IMG/VR virus record: IMGVR_UViG_3300042261_000312
Coordinates: 1-23,388 of that record
Length of the DNA: 23,388 bases
Reading direction: 5' to 3' (one strand)
Source of the DNA: a virus
The position numbers and the translations under genes are program-made. Under the pieces are notes generated by a model that worked only from the letters and a program-made list of their open reading frames with translations, did no database searches and had not been told where the DNA came from. Below are positions 8,117 to 13,260 of this stretch, in pieces; within the stretch, counting starts at the first letter, position 1, and each line of letters opens with the position of its first letter.

Positions 8117-9163
8117 ATGGCACCTTTATTATCGAGACTTGGTAATGGTGGTGGAAGTAGTTTTGGGTTCAATAAAAAAAGTAGGCCTACCTCTGGATCT
8201 GGAGGAAACACATCAGGTATTTCGGCAACAGGCGGAAATATAGAAACAAGTCCATATCCAGGAGGAGATGGTTTTACGTATAAATCTCACATATTTACAA
8301 GTAATGGCACTTTTGCTGTAAGTTCTGTTTCTGGACCGGGATTAATACAATATCTTGTTGTAGGTGGAGGCGCCGGCGGTGCTGGTGTTTATGGCGGGGG
8401 CGGGGGCGCTGGTGGTTTAAGATCTAATCATCCAGATATGCCAGCACCATTAATTGGAGCTCCATTTACAGTATCTGCTACTCCATATTCAGTAACAGTT
8501 GGTCCAGGTGGTTCTGCTGGCCCACAAACACCATCTGGTAATTATGGCGGAAATGGAAGTTCATCTAGTTTTGGACCAATAACATCAGAAGGTGGTGGCG
8601 GTGGTGCCGGAATGTGGCCATCTGCTCCACAAGCTATTGGTGTTAATGGTGGTTCTGGTGGAGGTGGTGGTACAGTACAGAATCAAGTATCAAATAATGC
8701 TGGAGGAAGTGGAAATAGAGTAGCAGGAACATCAACACCCGTTCCATCTCAAGGAAATAGTGGGGGAGCAGGTAGGGGCGACAATGCTAGTTATAGAAAT
8801 GGCGGCGGTGGCGGTGGTGCTGGTGGCGCCGGTAGTGAAAGTACAGGTGGAATAGGTGGAGCTGGTGGAATAGGACTTCAAATTCGCATTTCTGGACCAC
8901 CAGCAAGTCCACAACCACAAGGAACAACTGGTCCAAATCCAGGCGGTGGATATTTTGCTGGCGGCGGCGGAGGCGGTGCCGTTGAAGCTTTTAGTCATCC
9001 GGGAGGAGCGGGTGGATCTGGTGGAGGTGGAAAAGGAGGACCAGCTACTGGCACTCCAGGAAGCACAAATACTGGAGGCGGCGGTGGTGGCGGCGGTGGT
9101 GCCAGTGACTACGCAGGAGGTTCCGGTGGATCTGGTATAGTAATTATACGTTATACTGTATAA
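8117..9163 (+). CDS. Glycine-rich adhesin-like protein, single Gly-rich domain (348 aa)
   Basis: The N-terminus (APLLSRLGNGGGSSFGFNKK) is unlike the other glycine-rich paralogues, but from ISATGGNIETSPYPGGDGFT the shared plan appears: YKSHIFTSNGTFAVSS, then LIQYLVVGGG, a long Gly-rich domain, and GGSGGSGIVIIRYTV at the end. It corresponds to one domain of the 635- and 651-aa proteins. It has no promoter or Shine-Dalgarno and lies two bases after the 282-aa gene, suggesting coupled translation and joint assembly. A receptor-binding or fibre-tip role is inferred. About 60 bases after its stop hold only AT-rich sequence before the next late promoter. Confidence 0.85.
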   Translation: MAPLLSRLGNGGGSSFGFNKKSRPTSGSGGNTSGISATGGNIETSPYPGGDGFTYKSHIFTSNGTFAVSSVSGPGLIQYLVVGGGAGGAGVYGGGGGAGGLRSNHPDMPAPLIGAPFTVSATPYSVTVGPGGSAGPQTPSGNYGGNGSSSSFGPITSEGGGGGAGMWPSAPQAIGVNGGSGGGGGTVQNQVSNNAGGSGNRVAGTSTPVPSQGNSGGAGRGDNASYRNGGGGGGAGGAGSESTGGIGGAGGIGLQIRISGPPASPQPQGTTGPNPGGGYFAGGGGGGAVEAFSHPGGAGGSGGGGKGGPATGTPGSTNTGGGGGGGGGASDYAGGSGGSGIVIIRYTV

Positions 9164-9196
9164 TTTTTGTTTTATTCAATCATCTAACATAAAAAT

Positions 9197-9204
9197 CATA
9201 AATA
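9197..9204 (+). promoter_or_regulatory. Late promoter (CATAAATA) of a truncated gene
   Basis: The octamer is followed by ACTAAAAAAG, the same downstream sequence as at 14283. Predicted +1 near 9210 is in an A6 run (9208-9213). It now drives only the 17-codon remnant at 9225 and whatever reads on into the endonuclease leader. Confidence 0.75.
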
Positions 9205-9224
9205 ACTAAAAAAGTATCAATAAG

Positions 9225-9278
9225 ATGTCGCAGATAAATGTAGATACTATTAAAAGCAGAACAGGTGGAGCACGATAA
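9225..9278 (+). pseudogene. 17-codon remnant of a fibre gene cut off at the endonuclease cassette
   Basis: The reading frame MSQINVDTIKSRTGGAR has a full late promoter, the usual A-run and a normally spaced ATG. Its sequence resembles the first residues of T4-like cyanophage fibre proteins. It stops inside GATAAATA, which is the left edge of the endonuclease leader shared with 11461 and 16708. The likely reading is that arrival of the GIY-YIG cassette removed or displaced the rest of the gene. An alternative is a genuine short peptide gene, which seems less likely. Confidence 0.6.
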
Positions 9279-9281
9279 ATA
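9274..9281 (+). promoter_or_regulatory. Outer late promoter of endonuclease leader 1
   Basis: Octamer GATAAATA, overlapping the stop of the 17-codon remnant. Predicted +1 is the A at 9287, giving an RNA that starts ACCTGATTGGG. There is no A-run at the start site, unlike structural late promoters. Exactly seven bases separate it from the stem arm, as in leaders 2 and 3. Confidence 0.65.
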
Positions 9282-9311
9282 ATAATACCTGATTGGGTGG
9301 TACTTTTCAGG

Positions 9312-9336
9312 AGGAGGGTGAAAGTCCCTCCTTTTT
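9312..9336 (+). terminator. Terminator hairpin in endonuclease leader 1
   Basis: The stem AGGAGGG (9312-9318) pairs with CCCTCCT (9326-9332), with loop TGAAAGT and a T-run to 9336. A 37-base stretch around it is nearly identical to 11487-11523. It would end the RNA begun at 9287 after about 50 nt, as well as read-through from upstream. Confidence 0.75.
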
Positions 9337-9338
9337 AG

Positions 9339-9346
9339 TATAAATA
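9339..9346 (+). promoter_or_regulatory. Inner late promoter of the GIY-YIG endonuclease
   Basis: Perfect TATAAATA octamer just after the terminator. Predicted +1 near 9352 gives a 20-nt leader made mostly of the 3' stem arm. An endonuclease mRNA from here lacks the 5' arm. Confidence 0.8.
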
Positions 9347-9371
9347 GTATTACCACCCGATTAGAGTAGAA

Positions 9372-10052
9372 ATGTATTACGTTTATTCTTACTTAAGAGA
9401 GGATCATAGTCCTTATTATATTGGTAAAGGTTCTGGTAAAAGAGCATATACAAAAGGACCAAAAGAAGTTAAACCACCAAGAGATAAATCAAGAGTTAAG
9501 ATTATAAAAGCAGATTTAACAGAAGAAGAAGCATTCCTGTTAGAAAAACTTTATATCTTAATGTTTGGTAGAGTTGATTTAGGTACTGGTATTTTAAGAA
9601 ATAAGAGTGATGGTGGTGATGGTGCTTCTGGAGCAGTAAGAAGTGAAGAAACCAGAGAAAAACTTCGTCAAGCAAATCTTGGAAAGAAAAGACCGCAGTG
9701 GATTTATGATAAAATTGCTGCAAGTAATAGAGGTAAGAAAGCAAGTGCAGAAACTAGAGCAAAACAAAGTGCTGCTAGAAAAGGTAGAAAATGTACTGAA
9801 GAACATAAAAGAAAAGTAAGTGAAGCAAAGAAAGGATTTAAGCATACTGATGAAGCAAAAAGATTAATGGGAATTAATCAGCGTAAAAAAGCAAAACCAC
9901 ACAAACTTACTTTTGCTGATGGAAGAGAAATAATCGTTGATAATATTATGGAATGGTGTGAAAATAATCCATATTCTGCAAGTCCAGTATACAAAGTTAA
10001 AAACAAAGGTATTCCTCATAAAGACATCATAAAAGTAGAACTTATGGGATAG
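9372..10052 (+). CDS. GIY-YIG homing endonuclease with NUMOD3 DNA-binding motifs (226 aa)
   Basis: The N-terminal GIY-YIG nuclease domain shows YVYSYL (3-8) and YYIGKG (15-20), the family's two signature strands, then Arg24, the likely catalytic Glu58 and Asn77 in LRNKSDGG. NUMOD3-type basic repeats follow (SEETREKL near 91, ASAETRAK near 124, CTEEHKRK near 141, KHTDEAKR near 157). The C-terminal segment (IIVDNIMEWCENN) resembles the helical DNA-binding modules of such enzymes. It is a free-standing mobile endonuclease, expected to cut an allele lacking it. It is A-rich compared with its neighbours. Its expression is probably late and controlled by the leader at 9287-9364. The insertion site seems to be inside a former fibre gene. 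Confidence 0.92.
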   Translation: MYYVYSYLREDHSPYYIGKGSGKRAYTKGPKEVKPPRDKSRVKIIKADLTEEEAFLLEKLYILMFGRVDLGTGILRNKSDGGDGASGAVRSEETREKLRQANLGKKRPQWIYDKIAASNRGKKASAETRAKQSAARKGRKCTEEHKRKVSEAKKGFKHTDEAKRLMGINQRKKAKPHKLTFADGREIIVDNIMEWCENNPYSASPVYKVKNKGIPHKDIIKVELMG

Positions 10053-10078
10053 ACATTTCTAAAAAACTGATATATAAT
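10050..10078 (+). promoter_or_regulatory. Sigma-70-type (probable early) promoter
   Basis: TAGACA (10050-10055) and a perfect TATAAT (10073-10078) are separated by 17 bases, the ideal spacing. It begins at the end of the endonuclease gene and lies about 30 bases before the start of the first oxygenase. It differs from the late octamers around it and implies transcription by unmodified host polymerase. Confidence 0.7.
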
Positions 10079-10108
10079 AGCGTTGAACACATAATAGGAG
10101 ATTGAAAG

Positions 10109-10735
10109 TTGGCGTATCAGTCAGTTTGGTATCAGTCTGAAATTGCACCAGAACTTGTAGATATTTTAGAAAGAGATGCAGTAGAGCATTTTGATGAACA
10201 GATGGGTGATAGTCGGTTACACGGCGATGCCCTAAACAGAGATAAAAGAAACTCCCAGAATGCTTGGATTCCCACTACTCATTGGATTGGTGGTTTCCTG
10301 TGGCATTATATTGAAAGAGCAAATCGGGAAAACTTCCTCTATGATATTCGTAATATTGATGGAGAAAGTATTCAGTTTACCAAATATACAGAAGGACAGT
10401 TTTATTCTTGGCATAATGATGCTGGTCTAGCAACGCATTACAAACCAGTATCAGTTGGTAATCGTGGTAATGGTCAGGAAATTGCACAGGATTTTATTAA
10501 TGAAAACTGTGAACTGATCCGAAAGCTTAGCGTAGTAGTTCAGCTCAGCGACCCCGATGATTACGAAGGTGGCAACCTACAAATATTAGATGAAGCAAAC
10601 AATAGCTATATCGTTCCAAGAAAGCGTGGAACTGTGATTGTATTTGATTCAAGAGCGCAGCATCGTGTTCTTAAAGTAACTAAAGGCACTCGTCGTTCTT
10701 TAGTCGCGTGGGTCGTGGGTAAGAGGTGGCGCTGA
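10109..10735 (+). CDS. 2OG-Fe(II) oxygenase, prolyl 4-hydroxylase-like (208 aa)
   Basis: The start is TTG at 10109, chosen because AGGAG (10096-10100) sits eight bases upstream and homologues, as far as I recall, begin AYQSVWYQSEI. The double-stranded beta-helix iron site is visible: His102 and Asp104 in YSWHNDAG, distal His185 in AQHRVLKV, and Arg195 in KGTRRSLVAW to hold 2-oxoglutarate. The arrangement matches the P4H/PKHD-type group, which hydroxylates prolines in proteins, but the substrate here is unknown. It follows a sigma-70-like promoter, so it may be made early. The next gene, another 2OG oxygenase, starts one base after its stop, so the two form an operon. Confidence 0.88.
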   Translation: MAYQSVWYQSEIAPELVDILERDAVEHFDEQMGDSRLHGDALNRDKRNSQNAWIPTTHWIGGFLWHYIERANRENFLYDIRNIDGESIQFTKYTEGQFYSWHNDAGLATHYKPVSVGNRGNGQEIAQDFINENCELIRKLSVVVQLSDPDDYEGGNLQILDEANNSYIVPRKRGTVIVFDSRAQHRVLKVTKGTRRSLVAWVVGKRWR

Positions 10736-10736
10736 T

Positions 10737-11459
10737 ATGGCAGAACAAATGACAGAACTGCAACTGATGATGCAGGAAAGGATGAATACGGGAACTGCTT
10801 GGACTCGTAATGAATCCTTTGAGAAAAATGGATATTTGGTGATTAAAAATCTGTGGGACCCAGAAGAACTTTACCATCCTCTGCCACCAGAACGTGGACA
10901 GATGAACTGGTGGGGTAAAAAAATGGACCAGTTCACCCACAGTGAAGTAGAAATGCAGGTTGAAGGTTCACTTGCACGTTATTGGCACCCACAATATCGT
11001 CAGATTCATTGCGGTATTCGTATGAAACTGGAAGAAGCACTGGGACGGAAACTTTATAATACTTATTATTACGACAGATACTATTTTCCAGGGCAGGAAC
11101 TAACCCGTCACGCAGACCGTGATGCCTGTGAGATTTCTGTGACGGTTCATATTAGCACGAATCTAACTGGTGATGATGCTGATTGGCCCATCTGGATTAA
11201 AACTCCCGATACTTATGCAGATAAAAAGAAGACACAAGTATTAGTTCCTGGTGAGAATCGTTCTGTGATTCTGAAACCTGGTGATGGAATGGTTTATAAA
11301 GGAACGGAAAGGCCCCATTGGCGGGATCCAATGCCTGGTGCAAAGAAGAGTAAGAAACTGTTTGGTAAGACTGGTGAACTTTATTTTCATCAGATCTTTT
11401 TTCATTACGTGCTTCAAGATGGGCAGAGGGCACATTGCTATATGGATAGGTCCCGTTAG
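10737..11459 (+). CDS. 2OG-Fe(II) oxygenase family protein (240 aa)
   Basis: The iron-binding HxD is His125-Asp127 in ELTRHADRDACEISVTVHIS, a classic beta-strand context. The distal His is probably His194 in GTERPHWRDPMPG, preceded by LKPGDGMVYKG. The 2-oxoglutarate-binding basic residue is less clear, possibly Arg231. The N-terminal part (SFEKNGYLVIKNLWDPEEL) is the usual opening of phytanoyl-CoA/prolyl hydroxylase-like folds. It is co-transcribed with the preceding oxygenase, with a one-base gap and AGAGG upstream. No substrate can be deduced. It ends directly before the second endonuclease leader, so the cassette there follows an intact gene. Confidence 0.82.
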   Translation: MAEQMTELQLMMQERMNTGTAWTRNESFEKNGYLVIKNLWDPEELYHPLPPERGQMNWWGKKMDQFTHSEVEMQVEGSLARYWHPQYRQIHCGIRMKLEEALGRKLYNTYYYDRYYFPGQELTRHADRDACEISVTVHISTNLTGDDADWPIWIKTPDTYADKKKTQVLVPGENRSVILKPGDGMVYKGTERPHWRDPMPGAKKSKKLFGKTGELYFHQIFFHYVLQDGQRAHCYMDRSR

Positions 11460-11460
11460 A

Positions 11461-11468
11461 GATAAATA
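11461..11468 (+). promoter_or_regulatory. Outer late promoter of endonuclease leader 2
   Basis: Octamer GATAAATA two bases past the TAG stop of the oxygenase. Predicted +1 is the A at 11474, again starting ACCTGATTGGG. It lies exactly seven bases before the stem arm, and there is no A-run. Confidence 0.65.
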
Positions 11469-11498
11469 ACAATACCTGATTGGGTTGCACTTTTCAGG

Positions 11499-11523
11499 AG
11501 GAGGGTGGAAGTCCCTCCTTTTT
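11499..11523 (+). terminator. Terminator hairpin in endonuclease leader 2
   Basis: AGGAGGG (11499-11505) pairs with CCCTCCT (11513-11519), with loop TGGAAGT and T-run to 11523. From the 5' arm to the end of the T-run is 48 bases, identical in length to leader 1. Confidence 0.75.
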
Positions 11524-11537
11524 AATGCTATAATATG

Positions 11538-11545
11538 AATAAATA
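11538..11545 (+). promoter_or_regulatory. Inner late promoter of the second endonuclease
   Basis: Octamer AATAAATA. Predicted +1 near 11551 is the first base of the 3' arm, giving a 20-nt leader. A TATAAT at 11529-11534 lies just upstream but has no recognisable -35 at the right distance. Confidence 0.7.
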
Positions 11546-11570
11546 GTAACGCAACCCAAATCAGTAAAAA

Positions 11571-12476
11571 ATGTCTAGCAAGAAGTATCACTATACCTAC
11601 TATTCTTATGAAGAATGGGGTATGGGTTATTTTGGTAGCAGAAGCTGTGATTGCTTACCGGAAGAAGATGTAAATTATTTTGGAAGTTTTAGTAATAAAA
11701 ACTTTAATCCAACTCATAAGATTATTTTAAAAAGTGATTATGAAACTAGGGAAGAAGCGGTAGCAGATGAAATACTTCTTCACGAATTTTATGAAGTAGG
11801 AAAAAATCCTCACTTTGCAAATAAAGCAAAGCAAACTTCTAAAAAGTTTATCTTTTATGATATGGTTGGAGAAAAAAATCCATTTTATGGAAAAGAACAT
11901 TCGCCAGAAACAAAAGAACTTTTAAAACAAAGAACAACAGAAACTTGGAAAAATAAACCACATCCTTGGATTGGAAAATCTCACAGTGAAGAAACAAAAA
12001 ATAAATTAAGAGAAAAGAATGCAGGTCAAGTTCCTTGGAATAAAGGTATTCCTAGGACAGAAGAAGAAAAGATAAAAATGCGTCTGGGTCACAAAGAATG
12101 GCATAAAAACAATGTTGTTTGGAATAAAGGAAAAACTGGAATATTTTCCCAAGAAGCCTTACAATCTATGAGTGAAAAAAGAAAAGGCGTTGTTCCTTGG
12201 AATAAAGGAATTGCCAGAACCCCAGAAGAAAAGAAAAAAATAAGTGAAAATAATCCTATGAAAAGGGACGAAGTTAAACAAAAAATGATAGACAGTTTAT
12301 GTAAAACCACATATGAGTTTACTGACCCAGAAGGAAATATTCATATCACTAAAAATATGACACAGTTTTGTTTGGATAAAAAATTAAATAGGAATTGTAT
12401 CGCTCTTGTTATAAAAGGAAAACAAAAGCATCATAAGAGCTGGACTTGCAAAATTCTTGGGAGGATTGAAAAATGA
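11571..12476 (+). CDS. GIY-YIG-like homing endonuclease with multiple NUMOD3 motifs (301 aa)
   Basis: The N-terminal domain is a divergent GIY-YIG fold: YHYTYYSYEEW and GYFGSRS (about 6-25) stand for the two signature strands, with acidic residues in ETREEAVADEILL and Asn84 in HFANKAKQTS. At least five NUMOD3-like repeats follow, for example NPFYGKEHSPETKELL (103-118), HPWIGKSHSEETKNKL, and three PWNKG or VWNKG units. The C-terminus (ITKNMTQFCLDKKLNRNCIA then HHKSWTC) is a helix-turn-helix-like module often ending such enzymes. It overlaps the next gene by four bases (ATGA), so the third oxygenase may be translated from the same mRNA. The gene is A-rich and bears its own gated leader, both signs of mobility. 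Confidence 0.88.
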   Translation: MSSKKYHYTYYSYEEWGMGYFGSRSCDCLPEEDVNYFGSFSNKNFNPTHKIILKSDYETREEAVADEILLHEFYEVGKNPHFANKAKQTSKKFIFYDMVGEKNPFYGKEHSPETKELLKQRTTETWKNKPHPWIGKSHSEETKNKLREKNAGQVPWNKGIPRTEEEKIKMRLGHKEWHKNNVVWNKGKTGIFSQEALQSMSEKRKGVVPWNKGIARTPEEKKKISENNPMKRDEVKQKMIDSLCKTTYEFTDPEGNIHITKNMTQFCLDKKLNRNCIALVIKGKQKHHKSWTCKILGRIEK

Positions 12477-13027
12477 AAACCCCACTCTTTGAATATCCAT
12501 CATACCAATACCAGATTGATGATTGGGACTTCAAAAAACGCGGCTTACTTAACAGAATCAACTCTCAAAAATTCATCCGCACCAGTCTCCAAACATTCGA
12601 AACAGATCGTCAAACAAATCGCAAAAGTTATCTACATTACTTCCAAGACCTTATCAAACCTCAACTGTTTGAATTCTGTCAGGAAGCACAAGTGACGTGT
12701 AGTATGACTGATTGTTGGTCCGTAAGATACAAACAAGGAGACCACCAGACGATTCACAACCATAAAAGTTGGGGATTCTCTGGTGTTCTTTATGTGGAGT
12801 ATGACCCCAAACATCATACTCCGACTTGTTTTGTTGCACCGTGGCAAGACCCTAGAACTGATACAACAACTCTGGCATATCCACAAAATGTAAGAGAGGG
12901 GACATTAGTGATTGTACCTTCTTATACATTACACTTTGTTCATCCAAATCAATCAAGAAAGCAAAGAACGATTATATCTTTTGATTTACTTCCTAAACTT
13001 CCAGATCATCAAGCAATAAATACTTAA
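12473..13027 (+). CDS. Putative 2OG-Fe(II) oxygenase, PF13759-like (184 aa)
   Basis: The protein resembles the putative 2OG-Fe(II) oxygenase family PF13759: DHQTIHNHKSWGFSGVLYVE (90-109) is its characteristic H-x-H plus SGVLYV block, and VREGTLVIVPSYTLHFVHPN with SRKQRTIISFDL supplies the distal His154 and Arg165. The acidic residue of a standard HxD motif is replaced by His97, as I recall for this family, so the exact iron ligands are uncertain. It overlaps the endonuclease upstream by ATGA, with GGGAGG as ribosome binding site, and its 3' end contains the late promoter of the next gene. The substrate is unknown. Confidence 0.78.
   Translation: MKTPLFEYPSYQYQIDDWDFKKRGLLNRINSQKFIRTSLQTFETDRQTNRKSYLHYFQDLIKPQLFEFCQEAQVTCSMTDCWSVRYKQGDHQTIHNHKSWGFSGVLYVEYDPKHHTPTCFVAPWQDPRTDTTTLAYPQNVREGTLVIVPSYTLHFVHPNQSRKQRTIISFDLLPKLPDHQAINT
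13015..13022 (+). promoter_or_regulatory. Late promoter (AATAAATA) inside the end of an oxygenase gene
   Basis: The octamer lies in the last codons of the oxygenase. Predicted +1 near 13028 falls in an A5 run (13026-13030). It drives the 63-aa gene at 13042. Confidence 0.7.
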
Positions 13028-13041
13028 AAAGTATTTTAGAA

Positions 13042-13233
13042 ATGGCATACTACATCTCCAAACCAAGTCGTATTGATCCAAATCTCACTGTTTATTATGC
13101 TGGTGATAATAGATGGACTGATGATGCATCACAAAAAGCAACGTTTTCAACCAAAAGTGCAGCAACAAAATTAATTGCTAATCCTGATGGTACAAATGGT
13201 GGGTGGACAGGTAGCACTGTCGTGGCTGAATAA
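13042..13233 (+). CDS. Hypothetical small protein (63 aa)
   Basis: No family is recognised with certainty. The sequence (AYYISKPSRIDPNLTVYYAG, then DNRWTDDASQKATFSTKSAA) looks globular with a short beta hairpin and one helix, and has no membrane segment. It has its own late promoter with the structural-type A-run, and the next late promoter overlaps its stop. I infer late expression and a virion or assembly role. I recall similar small proteins in other T4-like cyanophages but cannot verify that here. Confidence 0.75.
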   Translation: MAYYISKPSRIDPNLTVYYAGDNRWTDDASQKATFSTKSAATKLIANPDGTNGGWTGSTVVAE

Positions 13234-13236
13234 ATA
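13229..13236 (+). promoter_or_regulatory. Late promoter (AATAAATA) overlapping a stop codon
   Basis: The octamer contains the TAA stop (13231-13233). Predicted +1 near 13242 lies in an A4 run (13240-13243). It drives the GTG-started gene at 13261. Confidence 0.75.
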
Positions 13237-13260
13237 AACAAAAGAGCATAGAAGAGAGAA

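Larger units (their letters stand above)
9287..9364 (+). ncRNA. Structured leader 1 of the GIY-YIG endonuclease (paired arms around terminator and inner promoter)
   Basis: The 5' arm at 9289-9302 (CTGATTGGGTGGTA) pairs with the 3' arm at 9351-9364 (TACCACCCGATTAG) over 14 positions, two of them G-U. Between them lie a terminator hairpin and a late promoter. The 3' arm ends seven bases before the ATG and covers part of the weak AGAG ribosome binding site. Read-through RNA would hide the start region. RNA from the inner promoter would begin at the 3' arm and be open. The same plan occurs at 11474-11564 and 16721-16798. Confidence 0.7.
11474..11564 (+). ncRNA. Structured leader 2 of the second endonuclease
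   Basis: The 5' arm CTGATTGGGTTGC (11476-11488) pairs with GCAACCCAAATCAG (11551-11564) over 13 pairs with one bulged A. Compared with leader 1 both arms have changed together: GGTA/TACC became TGC/GCA, and the two wobble pairs became standard ones. This covariation supports real pairing. The 3' arm ends six bases before the ATG. Confidence 0.72.

Noticed and set aside
2858-9140. Long frames on the minus strand and in other frames within the glycine-rich genes
   Set aside because: They encode His-, Gln-, Thr- or Pro-rich nonsense from GGT/GGA runs, have no ribosome binding sites or promoters, and fully overlap well-supported genes.
9287-9364. Group I or group II intron instead of a leader (GGTGAAAGTCC recalls a group II motif)
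   Set aside because: There is no domain V, no exon reading frame resuming after the endonuclease, and the total structured part is under 100 bases; the motif is explained by the terminator hairpin.
11529-11534. TATAAT before the second endonuclease as a sigma-70 promoter
   Set aside because: No -35-like hexamer is found at 16-18 bases; that position is the loop and 3' stem of the terminator hairpin.
13019-13037. AT-only hairpin after the third oxygenase as a terminator
   Set aside because: An eight-pair stem with mostly A-T pairs is weak, and the segment is already explained by the late promoter and its A-run.
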